Shown here one piece after another: positions 15,823 to 25,434 of a stretch of 32,028 bases of DNA. The notes under the pieces were generated by a model. It saw nothing but the letters and a program-made list of their open reading frames with translations. It did no database searches and was not told where the DNA came from. Position 1 is the stretch's first letter; each line of letters starts with the position of its first letter. Position numbers and translations under genes: made by a program. The DNA comes from an uncultured Oscillospiraceae bacterium (GTDB taxonomy: Bacteria > Bacillota > Clostridia > Oscillospirales > Acutalibacteraceae): the NCBI GenBank assembly GCA_902492455.1, contig CABULH010000030.1:1-32028 (forward strand), read 5' to 3'.

Positions 15823-17382
15823 ATGTATCGCCTGATGATTGTGGAGGATGAGGAACCGGTATCTCGGGCTTTGCGGGAACTGATTCCCTGGAAGGACTTA
15901 GGTTTTGAAGTCGTCGCCTGCTTTGAAAACGCCCTGCAGGCAGAAGAATTTTTGAAAGCGGATACCTGTGACGTCATTCTGACAGATATCGTGATGAGCG
16001 GTAAAAGCGGATTGGACCTGGCCGCTTTCGCTTATGAGAATTATCCCCATATCCGGGTGATTATTTTAAGCGGCTACAGTGAGTTTTCCTATGCGCAGCA
16101 GGCGATGAAATACGGTGTTGTTTATTATATGGTCAAACCGGTGGACGAGATCGAACTAATGGATACTTTTTCCAAAATTCGGGCTTCTCTGGATGAGGAG
16201 TCCAGGGTAGATCAGGATGAGCAGAACGAGAAAATCTCCAATGTCATGCTGAATTTGAAGACGGCGTTTGTCAAGCTGCTGCTGGCGAATCAGGTGGAAA
16301 CCCGTTCGGAGCTGCTGTCCAATATGCAGCTGTTGAACATTCCCCTGGAGTGTGTGGATAAGCCCATGATGGCATACACCCTGCAGTTCCCGAATCTGAC
16401 CTGTAATACCTTTGATCTGCAGGATTACATCATGAACATAGAACAGATTTTGGACGAATTTTCTATCTCCCGCAGCAAACAGTTTCTGTATTTTCTCATT
16501 CCCGGAGCCGAGGAAGCGATCACGGTGGTGATCTTCTCCCTGCGTGCATTCACCAATCCTTCGGATATGCGCATCCATACCAACCGTAAAATGGAGTGGC
16601 TGCAGTTCAAGGTACGGGAAAAATGCAAGGTGCAGATGAGTTTTAAAGAGCAGTTGTTTTGGGAAAGACTGGAGGAGTGCATCCAGAATCATCTGGATAT
16701 CGACGAAGAGCGGCTGATCCAGGAAAAGGAGCTGTACAACCTGCTGCTGCAGTATTACCGCTTGCTGGTGGTGACCTTGGATACCCAGGACAAGGAGCAG
16801 ATCACCGTTGAATTCGACAAGATGGAAGAGGAACTGAAGCGGTTTCCAGAGAATGAGGCGCGGTTGTTCCTGAAAAACCTGCTTTATTCTGTGGTGATGC
16901 ATTACAGTGTCAAACGCAATCTGCAGGTGGAATATTTCACAGAGGAGTTAGCCACCGCTGGCCTGCTGAACGGCGCATCTGTTCCCCAACTATTGGGACG
17001 AATTCGGGAAATCATCGAAAACTTCAGCGAGGTATTGTTTTCCAAAAACGATCTGGAGACGAATCCCATTGTATCGGGAATACAAAAGTACATTATGCAG
17101 CATCTGGCGGAAGATCTGCGGGTGGAGGTGCTGGCCGATAAGTACAACATCAACCCCTCCTATATGAGCCGCCTTTTCAAACAAGTAACGGGGGAAACGC
17201 TGACGGAATACCTGACGCGAATGAGGATCGAAAAAGCTATTGAAATGATGAAAAAGAAGAAATACAAAATTCAGGATATTATGCTGAATACCGGCTTTCA
17301 TTCGCCTTCCTATTTTTCCACCGTTTTTAAAAAGTACACCGGCTATACACCGTCGCTTTATGTTCAGTTTCTATCGGAATGA
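15823..17382 (+). CDS. AraC-type (YesN-like) two-component response regulator
   Basis: 519 aa. The receiver domain (1-120) has MIVEDEE with the acidic pocket Glu8/Asp9, phospho-acceptor Asp55 in ILTDIVMSG, Ser83 and Lys105 in MVKPVDE. A middle region of about 290 residues has no motif I recognise, as is usual for YesN-type regulators. The C terminus (about 420-519) is an AraC/XylS double helix-turn-helix: VLADKYNINPSYMSRLFKQVTGE, then IQDIMLNTGFHSPSYFSTVFKKYTGYTP. It should bind DNA direct repeats when phosphorylated by the kinase 18 bp downstream. ATG 15823 is chosen over GTG 15805 because AGGTGG lies 6 bases upstream and MYRLMIVEDE is the normal N terminus. First gene of the ~15-kb operon; the repeats at 15137 and 31032 are its candidate targets. 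Confidence 0.95.
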   Translation: MYRLMIVEDEEPVSRALRELIPWKDLGFEVVACFENALQAEEFLKADTCDVILTDIVMSGKSGLDLAAFAYENYPHIRVIILSGYSEFSYAQQAMKYGVVYYMVKPVDEIELMDTFSKIRASLDEESRVDQDEQNEKISNVMLNLKTAFVKLLLANQVETRSELLSNMQLLNIPLECVDKPMMAYTLQFPNLTCNTFDLQDYIMNIEQILDEFSISRSKQFLYFLIPGAEEAITVVIFSLRAFTNPSDMRIHTNRKMEWLQFKVREKCKVQMSFKEQLFWERLEECIQNHLDIDEERLIQEKELYNLLLQYYRLLVVTLDTQDKEQITVEFDKMEEELKRFPENEARLFLKNLLYSVVMHYSVKRNLQVEYFTEELATAGLLNGASVPQLLGRIREIIENFSEVLFSKNDLETNPIVSGIQKYIMQHLAEDLRVEVLADKYNINPSYMSRLFKQVTGETLTEYLTRMRIEKAIEMMKKKKYKIQDIMLNTGFHSPSYFSTVFKKYTGYTPSLYVQFLSE

Positions 17383-17400
17383 AGAATACGAGGACTCATT

Positions 17401-19149
17401 ATGGAATCAAAAGCTATGGTCTGGAAGACCATAAAGGACTTTAAACTGAACAGCGTCTTGTTCCGCAACTGTATGTGGATTTCTCTCCTGATCGTGCTGC
17501 CGCTTTTGGTGATCGTGGTGATCGGCTATTCCAATTACACCGAAGAAATTCAGCGGCAGATGAGCATCAACAACGCCAATGTATTGGAGAAATGCGGCAC
17601 CCTGGGAGACAATTTGTTTGAAGAGGCCATCTCTCTGGCGGATGTTTTCGCAGACTTTCAGGAAACCAAATTTTTTGTTGAGAAAGGGGCCGCGGTGGAT
17701 GAGGAAGGCAGCCATTCCTCGGCGCTGATGACACAGATTTACCAGTATTGCCAGAGCTACCGTTATGTGAAACAGATTTACATATATGCTCAGAAAGACC
17801 GGAGAATCTTATCCCGTTATGGTATAGAACCGGTAGAACGGAACAATGATAAATGGCGCCGTCTCTACGAAGTGCTGGAGTGGGATCAAAATTATGTATT
17901 CACCAGTGATGAGGACGGCGTCATGCTGATATGCAAGGCTCTCTACAATGACGCCGGCGGCCGCACAGGCATGGTGGTGCTCAATATCGATATGAGCGTC
18001 CTGGGAAGAATGCTGGAAGAGGGGCGCAACATCGTCAACCGGACCCTGCTGATGGTGGATTACTGCGGCCGGGTTATTTATGGCCAGAATCCGACGGGCG
18101 ATGTCATCGACAATAGAACCACCTCCCGGATCGTGGGTATGGAATCGGAGGAGACCACCTTTGTATCCAGAAATGAAAAGGTTTTGTCCGTATACGAATC
18201 CGGCACCAAAGCTTATCGTTATGTGCTGATGACCAATCGTTCTTTTTTCACCGAGGAGGAAGGACGGCTGCAGAACTATCTGACCCTCACCATCATTATG
18301 CTGGTGATCTGCAGTCTGGTAGCTACATTTCTGCTGACGATTCTGACTTACCGTCCGGTGAAAAAGATTATCAATGTGATTCAATCGCCGTATGAGCGGG
18401 TTCAGTCGGAAGGGGTATCGTCCAAACAGGATGAGCTGCTGTATATCACCAGCTATATTCTCAACGATATGGAATCCCGAAACAAGATGTCCGAAGAGCT
18501 GCAGCAACGGGTGCGTTCTCTCAATGAGGCGCAGGCCCGGGCGCTGCAGTTTCAGATGAATCCTCATTTCCTCGCCAACATTCTGGAAGTGATCAAATGG
18601 TCTTCCGTGGAGGAATTCGGCCTGGGCAACAATACCAGCAGGATGCTCACCAAGCTGGCGGCCCTTTACCGGGAATCCCTGCAGGATGATATCGTTCTGG
18701 TTACCCTGAAGGAAGAAATCGAGTATCTGAAAAGATATATGGAAATTTTGAATTTCCGCTATGCCGACCGGATTCAGTATGTACTGGATATTGAGGAAAA
18801 CGCGCTGAAATACCATGTGGTGAAGATGACCATCCAACCCCTGCTGGAAAACGCCATCAAGCACGGGCTGAAGCCTAAGCAGTATTACGGCACCGTCACC
18901 ATATCCGCGGGCATCGCAGATAACTGTATGAAGATCCGGGTGAAGAACGACGGAGAATCCCTGTCCAGGGGAAAGATGGAGGAAATCAACAGCGATCTGC
19001 GGGATAAGATTTCCACCGGCGGCAAGGTGGGGCTCCGCAATGTCAATGCCCGCATCAAGCTTATCTATGGTAAGAACTACGGCGTTCAGCTGCAGCCCAA
19101 TGAAGGCGGCGAAGGGGTTGTGACCGAACTGACGATGCCGCTGATCTGA
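17401..19149 (+). CDS. YesM-type sensor histidine kinase
   Basis: 582 aa membrane kinase. TM1 spans about 25-47, an extracellular sensor of about 240 residues (Cache-like) follows, and TM2 lies at about 296-320. The cytoplasmic part is the His_kinase (PF06580) plus HATPase_c pair of the YesM/LytS group: LQFQMNPHFLANILE with phospho-acceptor His389, N-box QPLLENAIKHGL (Asn484) and G-box GGKVGLRNVNARI. It phosphorylates the AraC-type regulator encoded just upstream. In Firmicutes such pairs sense extracellular glycans, sometimes together with a solute-binding protein; here the giant binding protein gene follows immediately. ATG 17401 is preceded by ACGAGGA at 8 bases. No terminator separates it from the next gene. 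Confidence 0.95.
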   Translation: MESKAMVWKTIKDFKLNSVLFRNCMWISLLIVLPLLVIVVIGYSNYTEEIQRQMSINNANVLEKCGTLGDNLFEEAISLADVFADFQETKFFVEKGAAVDEEGSHSSALMTQIYQYCQSYRYVKQIYIYAQKDRRILSRYGIEPVERNNDKWRRLYEVLEWDQNYVFTSDEDGVMLICKALYNDAGGRTGMVVLNIDMSVLGRMLEEGRNIVNRTLLMVDYCGRVIYGQNPTGDVIDNRTTSRIVGMESEETTFVSRNEKVLSVYESGTKAYRYVLMTNRSFFTEEEGRLQNYLTLTIIMLVICSLVATFLLTILTYRPVKKIINVIQSPYERVQSEGVSSKQDELLYITSYILNDMESRNKMSEELQQRVRSLNEAQARALQFQMNPHFLANILEVIKWSSVEEFGLGNNTSRMLTKLAALYRESLQDDIVLVTLKEEIEYLKRYMEILNFRYADRIQYVLDIEENALKYHVVKMTIQPLLENAIKHGLKPKQYYGTVTISAGIADNCMKIRVKNDGESLSRGKMEEINSDLRDKISTGGKVGLRNVNARIKLIYGKNYGVQLQPNEGGEGVVTELTMPLI

Positions 19150-19185
19150 ACAAACGGTTACGAAAACATATCTTGGAGTGATAAT

Positions 19186-22092
19186 ATGTCGCGGTGTGTG
19201 AGAGTACACAGTATGAGAGCCTTGGCGTTTCTCCTGAATCTGCTGATTCTGATGGGGATGCTGTTACCGGCGATGACCGCCGGAGCGGAACCGGAACAGA
19301 CGGAGGAGGGACAGGAACAAACGGATGCCGACCAGCCTTCCTGGGATATCGATACCTATGCGGATGTGGACGCGTACTTCTATTATGCTCAGAAATATGC
19401 GCAGGCCGGCCATCCGGAGGAAACCGTGACCCTGGATCTGCTGCGTTATGCTATCTCATCCGGATCGGAAAAAGCGGCGGAGCCGTATGCCAACCGGCAG
19501 GAATCCGTCTCCGGACTGGTATTGGCGCAGGAGAGCGGCATTGTCTCCTGGCAGATAGACGTTCCCGCCAGCGGACTGTATTATGTGCAGACCACTTATT
19601 ACGCGCTGGAGGAATCCGATTATCCCATTGAAATGGGACTGCTGATCGACGGCACCTTCCCTTATGCGGAGGCCCGCAGCTGCACCCTCTCCCGGATTTA
19701 TGTAAACTCTGAGATCAAACAGGATGAAAAGGGCAATGATATTCGCCCGCAGGCTTCTCAGCGCTGTCAGTGGCAGACCCGGTTTATGCGAGAGAAAACC
19801 GGTACAGTAGGAGAAGTATGTGTTTATCTGGAAGAGGGTACCCACCTGTTTTCACTGGAAGTAGATGAAAACATTCCTTTCCTGGTAGACTCCATCGAAT
19901 TGACCCAGAAGCCCTACATACTTACCTACCAGGATTATCTGTCTTATCACAAACAGAAGGGCGCTTCCTATACCGAAGAGATTCTCAAGGTCTTTCCGGC
20001 GGAAACCTACAGCAGCCAGTCCAGTTCCGCGCTCTGGCCCACCTCCGATAAATCCAGCCCTCTGGTGGAGCCGTTTGACTATCTGCACGACAAGCTGAAC
20101 ACCGGCGGCGGATCCCAGTGGACTTCGCCGGGAGACTGGATTTCCTGGGATTTTGAAGTGCCGGAGGACGGTTTTTATCAGCTGGCGTTCAAATACCGGC
20201 AGGGATATCTGGACGGATTGTTTTCCTCACGGGCCATCTACATTGATGGCGAAATGCCCTTTCAGGAGCTGAGCAGCGTTCAGTTCAACTACACCAATGA
20301 ATGGGAAACCCTGACGCTGGGCGATGGAGACCAGGCCTATAGCATTTATCTGAAGGCCGGTCCTCATACGCTGACGATGGAGAACACCCTGGGCAGTCTT
20401 TCCCAGACCATCGCCACCCTGGAGACGGTCAGCAGCCTGCTTAACGACCAGTACCTAGAGGTTGTTATGATCACTGGCGCCGAGCCGGATGTTTACCGGG
20501 ATTATTACCTGGACAAAACCCTGCCGGACCTGGCGAATCAGCTGAAAAAAGCGGTGCAGATTCTGCAGGACGAGGTGGATCGGCTTATTGAGGTGGTTGG
20601 CAAGCGAGGGGAAGAGACCTCCTACATGGAAGACGTTATCTACGACTTGACATCCATCGCTGAAAATGTGGATTCCCTCACTTATAATTCACGGCTGTCG
20701 GATTTGAAAAATATCATCAGCGGCCTGGCGGAAAAGATGATCGAGCTGGAAGAGCAGGCGCTGGATCTGGACTGCTTTATGGTGTACTCCAAAGGCAGGG
20801 AGCTGCCTTCCACCAAGATGAATTTCTGGCAGCAGATCAAATTTCAGGTGATGCTGTTCATCACCTCCTTCACCAAAAGCTATCAAAACGCCGGAGAAAC
20901 CGCATCAGGGGAGAACAGCATCGACGTGTGGCTCATCAGCGGCGGTTCTGAGCAGTATATGCTGCTCAACACCCTGATACGGGAATCCTTCTATCAGCAG
21001 TCGGATACCCATGTGAACCTGCGGCTGGTTACCAACTCCCTGATTCAGGCGGTGGTATCCGGCATCGGACCGGATGTGGTTATCGGCACCGACGCCGATA
21101 CCATCGTTAACCTGGCGCTGCGGGGGGCGCTGGAACCGCTGAACAACCGCCCCGGTGTAAAAGAATTGGAAGCAGAATATATTCCCGGCTGCTTTACCCC
21201 CTTTACCTTGGAAAATCATCTGTACGGCATTCCCCTGACCAACGATTTCGGCGTGATGTTTGTGCGCACGGATATCTTCCGTTCTCTGGGGCTGGAGATC
21301 CCCAAGACCTGGGATGACGTCATCAATATCTCTCAGGTATTGGAACGGCGGAATATGTCCTTGGGATGCGTACCTGCGTTCGCTTCGCTGGTTTATCAGA
21401 ACGGTGGGCAGTATTTTGACGACGGCAGAACCAAGGTCCTGTTTGACGATGAAATCGCCATCGACGCGTTGGAAACCATGGGGGAATACTACACCATTTA
21501 TGGATTCCCCATCTCTTTCGACTTTGTTTCCCGGTTCCGCACCGGTGAGATGCCCATTGCCATTGCCAATTACAGTTCATATGTAACTTTGGAATATTCC
21601 GCGCCGGAAATCAGCGGCCTGTGGGAGATGTATACCACTCCGGGCACAGTACAGGAAGACGGCAGCGTCAACTACTTATGGGCCGATTCCGGCGGCACGG
21701 GGATTTCCCTGATGTCCGGTTCTTCCGATCAGGAAAAGGATGCCGGATGGGAGTTTATCAAATGGTTCTGCGGCTATGAGGTGCAGGCACAGTACGGCAA
21801 CGATCTGGAAGCCTCTCTGGGTGTTTCCGGCCGCTATTCCACGGCCAATAAACTGGCTCTGGATAAGCTGAACTGGACGGCCGCGGAAAAGAAGACGCTG
21901 TTTTCTCAGATTGAACAAATGGTTTATATTCCAATCGTTCCCGGCAATTACTACGTCACTCGCGGCCTGTCCAATGCAACCCGTGCGGTGATCTATGAAG
22001 GTGTTAGCGCACGGGAGACGTTGAGGGAATGGAACGAAAAGATCAATTCGGAGATTGCCAGAAAACGAAATGAGTTTTCCCTCAACAACTGA
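19186..22092 (+). CDS. giant secreted solute-binding protein with N-terminal carbohydrate-binding-like domains
   Basis: 968 aa, more than twice a normal sugar-binding protein. A Sec signal peptide ends near TAGA-EPE (Ala34); there is no lipobox Cys. Two beta-sandwich segments follow (about 60-245 and 290-420) with patterns such as GIVSWQIDVPASGLYYVQTTYYA and GDWISWDFEVPEDGFYQLAFKYR, reminiscent of CBM6/CBM35-type modules. A charged helical region with coiled-coil character spans about 440-555. From about residue 577 to the end is a family 1 (MalE-like) extracellular solute-binding domain, including DVVIGTDADTIVNLALRGALEPL and NHLYGIPLTNDFGVMFVRTDIFRSLG. It presumably captures a polysaccharide or oligosaccharide for the permeases downstream. 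ATG 19186 has GGAG 7 bases upstream; the permease gene follows after 14 bp. Confidence 0.85.
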   Translation: MSRCVRVHSMRALAFLLNLLILMGMLLPAMTAGAEPEQTEEGQEQTDADQPSWDIDTYADVDAYFYYAQKYAQAGHPEETVTLDLLRYAISSGSEKAAEPYANRQESVSGLVLAQESGIVSWQIDVPASGLYYVQTTYYALEESDYPIEMGLLIDGTFPYAEARSCTLSRIYVNSEIKQDEKGNDIRPQASQRCQWQTRFMREKTGTVGEVCVYLEEGTHLFSLEVDENIPFLVDSIELTQKPYILTYQDYLSYHKQKGASYTEEILKVFPAETYSSQSSSALWPTSDKSSPLVEPFDYLHDKLNTGGGSQWTSPGDWISWDFEVPEDGFYQLAFKYRQGYLDGLFSSRAIYIDGEMPFQELSSVQFNYTNEWETLTLGDGDQAYSIYLKAGPHTLTMENTLGSLSQTIATLETVSSLLNDQYLEVVMITGAEPDVYRDYYLDKTLPDLANQLKKAVQILQDEVDRLIEVVGKRGEETSYMEDVIYDLTSIAENVDSLTYNSRLSDLKNIISGLAEKMIELEEQALDLDCFMVYSKGRELPSTKMNFWQQIKFQVMLFITSFTKSYQNAGETASGENSIDVWLISGGSEQYMLLNTLIRESFYQQSDTHVNLRLVTNSLIQAVVSGIGPDVVIGTDADTIVNLALRGALEPLNNRPGVKELEAEYIPGCFTPFTLENHLYGIPLTNDFGVMFVRTDIFRSLGLEIPKTWDDVINISQVLERRNMSLGCVPAFASLVYQNGGQYFDDGRTKVLFDDEIAIDALETMGEYYTIYGFPISFDFVSRFRTGEMPIAIANYSSYVTLEYSAPEISGLWEMYTTPGTVQEDGSVNYLWADSGGTGISLMSGSSDQEKDAGWEFIKWFCGYEVQAQYGNDLEASLGVSGRYSTANKLALDKLNWTAAEKKTLFSQIEQMVYIPIVPGNYYVTRGLSNATRAVIYEGVSARETLREWNEKINSEIARKRNEFSLNN

Positions 22093-22106
22093 CGGAGGTT
22101 TTACCT

Positions 22107-23030
22107 ATGACGAAGGCTTCACCTATTTCCAAAAAATCCAATGAATTCGGGATCGGGAGAAGGCTGCGGGCTTCCAGAACGGCTTATGCGCTGATCGCTC
22201 CGTTTATGCTTTTCTTTTTGACCTTTCAGGTTATCCCGGTCCTTTTTTCACTGGCGCTGAGCTTTACAGACTTCAACATGCTGCAGACGCCCAATTTTGT
22301 TGGGCTGGAAAATTATCGTTCCCTTTTTCTCAACGACGATGTATTTATCACCGCTGTAAAGAACACCCTGCTGATTGCCTTTATCTGCGGTCCGCTGGGA
22401 TATATCGCCTGTTTTGGCTTCGCATGGCTGATTAACGAGCTGCCTCCCACCCTTCGTGCCATCATGGCGCTGATCTTCTATGCCCCTACCATCGCCGGCA
22501 GCGCCTATGTGGTGTGGACTTATATCCTCAGCGGTGACAGACATGGCGTAATCAACAGTATGCTGCTGAGTCTGAATATCATCGATTCGCCCATCCAGTT
22601 TCTGACGGATACCAATTATATGCTGGGAGCGGTGATTGTGGTGCAGCTGTGGCTCAGCCTCGGGACCAGCTTCCTGTCCTTCCTGGCGGGCTTCAAGACA
22701 GTGGATCCCACCCTGTATGAGGCTGCGGCTATCGACGGTATCCACAACCGGCTGCAGGAGCTGATCCAGGTGACCCTGCCCCAGATGAAGCCCCAGCTGC
22801 TCTTCGGTGCGGTGATGCAGATTTCCAGCGCCTTTACGGTGGGGGCCGTATCCAGTTCTCTGACGGGGATGCCCTCCACGGATTACGCCACCCACACCAT
22901 TATGCTGCACATCAACGATTACGGCACCACGCGGTATGAAATGGGGTACGCGTGTGCGATATCGACGGTATTGCTCCTGTTTATGCTCCTGATGAACAAG
23001 GTGATCAACCGGCTGCTGAGGGAAGACTGA
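22107..23030 (+). CDS. carbohydrate ABC transporter permease (MalF-type), first pair
   Basis: 307 aa with six predicted membrane helices. The cytoplasmic EAA loop that contacts the ATPase reads YEAAAIDGIHNRLQELIQVTLPQMKP near residues 205-230, the CUT1 (maltose/oligosaccharide) pattern. N-terminal hydrophobic segment AYALIAPFMLFFLTFQVIPVLFSLALSFTDF and LENYRSLF are typical of MalF-like subunits. ATG 22107 has GGAGG 8 bases upstream. It forms a heterodimer with the next gene product and should be fed by the giant binding protein. No ABC ATPase is encoded in the window, so a shared MsmX-like ATPase elsewhere is presumed. Confidence 0.93.
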   Translation: MTKASPISKKSNEFGIGRRLRASRTAYALIAPFMLFFLTFQVIPVLFSLALSFTDFNMLQTPNFVGLENYRSLFLNDDVFITAVKNTLLIAFICGPLGYIACFGFAWLINELPPTLRAIMALIFYAPTIAGSAYVVWTYILSGDRHGVINSMLLSLNIIDSPIQFLTDTNYMLGAVIVVQLWLSLGTSFLSFLAGFKTVDPTLYEAAAIDGIHNRLQELIQVTLPQMKPQLLFGAVMQISSAFTVGAVSSSLTGMPSTDYATHTIMLHINDYGTTRYEMGYACAISTVLLLFMLLMNKVINRLLRED

Positions 23031-23062
23031 ATAATATCAGCGTGTGCAAGAAAGGCGCGGTC

Positions 23063-23953
23063 ATGAAGATGATATTGACACAGAGAAAAAAGAAGGTACC
23101 CTATCGGGAAAAGAAAGTGAACCGCTCCCGGGCCGGCAACGTCACTGTTTTTATTTTACTGTTGATTATCGCCGTGTTCATGGGCTTTCCCCTGTACTAT
23201 AACGTTGTGCAGGCATTCAAGCCGCCGGAGGAAATCTTCATTTTCCCTCCACGTTTCTACGTGGTAAATCCCACGATGAAAAACATCAGCGATCTGTTCG
23301 TGCTGGCAACCACGCTGGATGTCCCTTTCATCCGCTATCTTTTCAACAGCATTTTCGTCAGCGTGGTTTCCACCTTTCTCAGCGTGGTGGTGGGCGCTCT
23401 GGCCGCCTATCCTTTTGCCAAGATGCAGTTTTGCGGCCGGGAATTTTTCTGGCGGCTGATCATGATGACCCTGCTTTTCTCCGGCGGCGCCACCAGCCTG
23501 GCGACCTACATCATCGAAGCGAAGCTCCACCTGGTGAATACCTATTGGGTCATGATTCTCCCCTCTATTTCTTCGACACTGTATATGTTTCTGATGCGCC
23601 AGTTCATGCTTCAGATCCCCAATTCGCTTCTGGAGGCGGCGCACATTGACGGCGCGGGTGAACTGCGTATCTTTTGGAAAATCGTCATGCCCAATGTGAA
23701 GCCCGCCTGGATGACGGTGGCGGTTCTGACCTTTAACGGGTTATGGAATTCCGGTTCCGGCGCCGCCGTATTCAATGAGGATCTGAAGCTGCTGCCCACG
23801 GCGCTGAATCAGATCACCGCTTCCAGCGGTACCGCTCGCAAGGGCGTCGCAGCCGCGGCCACACTGCTGTTGATGATACCGCCCATCATCACCTTCATTT
23901 TTTCCCAAAAGAAGATGCTGCAAACCATGGCGCATTCCGGTATCAAGGATTAA
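23063..23953 (+). CDS. carbohydrate ABC transporter permease (MalG-type), first pair
   Basis: 296 aa, six membrane helices. The EAA loop reads LLEAAHIDGAGELRIFWKIVMPNVKP, and the protein ends in MAHSGIKD, matching the usual V/I-KG/D terminus of MalG-type subunits. It pairs with the MalF-type permease 32 bp upstream. I chose ATG 23063, preceded by AAAGG, because it gives a basic N terminus before the first helix; the frame is open further upstream but would overlap the first permease. The stop overlaps the next frame's possible ATG (TAATG), although the better start of that gene is 15 bases further on. Confidence 0.93.
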   Translation: MKMILTQRKKKVPYREKKVNRSRAGNVTVFILLLIIAVFMGFPLYYNVVQAFKPPEEIFIFPPRFYVVNPTMKNISDLFVLATTLDVPFIRYLFNSIFVSVVSTFLSVVVGALAAYPFAKMQFCGREFFWRLIMMTLLFSGGATSLATYIIEAKLHLVNTYWVMILPSISSTLYMFLMRQFMLQIPNSLLEAAHIDGAGELRIFWKIVMPNVKPAWMTVAVLTFNGLWNSGSGAAVFNEDLKLLPTALNQITASSGTARKGVAAAATLLLMIPPIITFIFSQKKMLQTMAHSGIKD

Positions 23954-23967
23954 TGCGGAGGAATGGT

Positions 23968-25434
23968 ATGAAAAGAAAACGATTACTGAGAAGGCTGGCG
24001 GCTGCGGCCGTGTGCGCCGCCGTACTGACCTCCGGCTTTACAACATCATCCGAATCTTATATTTACGACTCAGAGGGAAACGCCGTCTACTCGCCGACGA
24101 TTTATAATCTGCAGCAGGTGATTTACGGTGCAGATCTGCCTTGCGGTGAGTTTTCCGGCGCTGCGGATCTCTTTGTGGACGACAACGATTATGTGTATAT
24201 CCTGGATCAGGGCAATCAGCGGGTGGTGATTCTGAATGAAAGCTATGGATTCGTGAAGGAATTGAGAGAATTCCATTATCAGGAGGATATCCTCACCCTT
24301 AACGGAGCCAAAGGACTGTTTTATCATCTGGAACAGAAATTGCTTTACATATCCGATACAGAAAATGACCGGATCCTGGTTTCTGATCTGAACGGACAGG
24401 TGGAAAGAATCGTTTACAAACCAGAATCCAGTCTGCTGGATGCCAATCTCTCCTTTAAACCCACCAAACTGATTGTGGATAATCTGGGGATCATCTTCGC
24501 CCTTTCGGCCAACGTCAATACCGGCGCCATGATTATCTTCCCGGACGACACCTTCGGCGGCTTTTTCGGCGCCAATTCCATTAAACAAACCGCAGAAGTG
24601 ATCCAGGAGTTTTTCTGGCGGAAGATTTTCTCCTACTCTCAATACAACGCTTCAGAGAGCTATCAGGCTACGGAGTTCAACAACCTTTTCTGGTCGGATA
24701 CCGACCGCTGCATCTATACCGTGTCTCCCAGCGCGGGAACCGCCAGTTCCGAGCTGTCCAAGCTCAATGCCGTGGGCAGCAACCTCCTCACCGGCACTGC
24801 CTTCAGCGAACAGGATGAATCCCTGGAGAAGCCCCCTAACCTGGTGGATGTAACGGTGGACAAGGACGGGTTGTTTTCCGCTTTGGACAGCACCACGGGC
24901 CGGATTTATCAATACGACCAGGACTGCAATCTGCTGGGGGTGTTCGGCGGCATCGGATATACCAGCGACACCTTCCAGACGCCCAGCGCCATTGAATGCA
25001 ATTCTCGCAAGGAGATTATGGTGCTGGATTCCCAGAAAAACAGTATCACTGTATTTAAACAGACGGCTTACGGCCAGGTGCTTCAGGAAGCGCTGGAAAT
25101 GTACAATGACGGGCTGTATGTGGAATCCATTGATCAGTGGAACGAGGTGCTGCGGGAAAACGCCAACCTGCTGAGCGCTCACATCGGCTTGGGCAAGGCC
25201 TATATGCAGCTGGGAGATTATCGGGAAGCCATGCAGTATTTCAAGGTGGGCGAAGCCAAGGATGAGTATGCTGTCGCCAAGGGCCGTCTGATCGGAGAAT
25301 GGGTGGAGGATCACTTTTCCCTGATCGCCTTGATTGTGGTGATACTCTTCTTGTTCATATATGCCTATGATTTTCTCCGCAAGCAAGTGAAACGAATCAA
25401 GACAAAAATACAGCGGAAAGGCGGCGGACGATAA
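23968..25434 (+). CDS. secreted, C-terminally anchored beta-propeller (NHL-like) and TPR protein
   Basis: 488 aa. A signal peptide (MKRKRLLRRLAAAAVCAAVL...) is followed by repeated beta-propeller blades with NHL/6-bladed character: LFVDDNDYVYILDQGNQRVVILN, LLYISDTENDRILVSDLNG, LIVDNLGIIFAL, VTVDKDGLFSALDSTTGRIYQYD and KEIMVLDSQKNSITVF. Two TPR-like helical repeats (about 375-435: ALEMYNDGLYVESIDQWNEVL, AHIGLGKAYMQLGDYREAMQYF) come next. A membrane helix at about 449-470 and a Lys/Arg-rich tail place the propeller outside and the tail inside. It is probably a binding or scaffold component of the uptake system; no catalytic residues are evident. ATG 23968 has GGAGG 6 bases upstream. The stop overlaps the next ATG (TAATG). 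Confidence 0.8.
   Translation: MKRKRLLRRLAAAAVCAAVLTSGFTTSSESYIYDSEGNAVYSPTIYNLQQVIYGADLPCGEFSGAADLFVDDNDYVYILDQGNQRVVILNESYGFVKELREFHYQEDILTLNGAKGLFYHLEQKLLYISDTENDRILVSDLNGQVERIVYKPESSLLDANLSFKPTKLIVDNLGIIFALSANVNTGAMIIFPDDTFGGFFGANSIKQTAEVIQEFFWRKIFSYSQYNASESYQATEFNNLFWSDTDRCIYTVSPSAGTASSELSKLNAVGSNLLTGTAFSEQDESLEKPPNLVDVTVDKDGLFSALDSTTGRIYQYDQDCNLLGVFGGIGYTSDTFQTPSAIECNSRKEIMVLDSQKNSITVFKQTAYGQVLQEALEMYNDGLYVESIDQWNEVLRENANLLSAHIGLGKAYMQLGDYREAMQYFKVGEAKDEYAVAKGRLIGEWVEDHFSLIALIVVILFLFIYAYDFLRKQVKRIKTKIQRKGGGR

Noticed and set aside
17809..19209. 466-codon minus-strand frame opposite the histidine kinase
   Set aside because: It is the antisense shadow of a gene with clear kinase motifs; composition is rich in His/Gln/Ile and no ribosome-binding site is evident.
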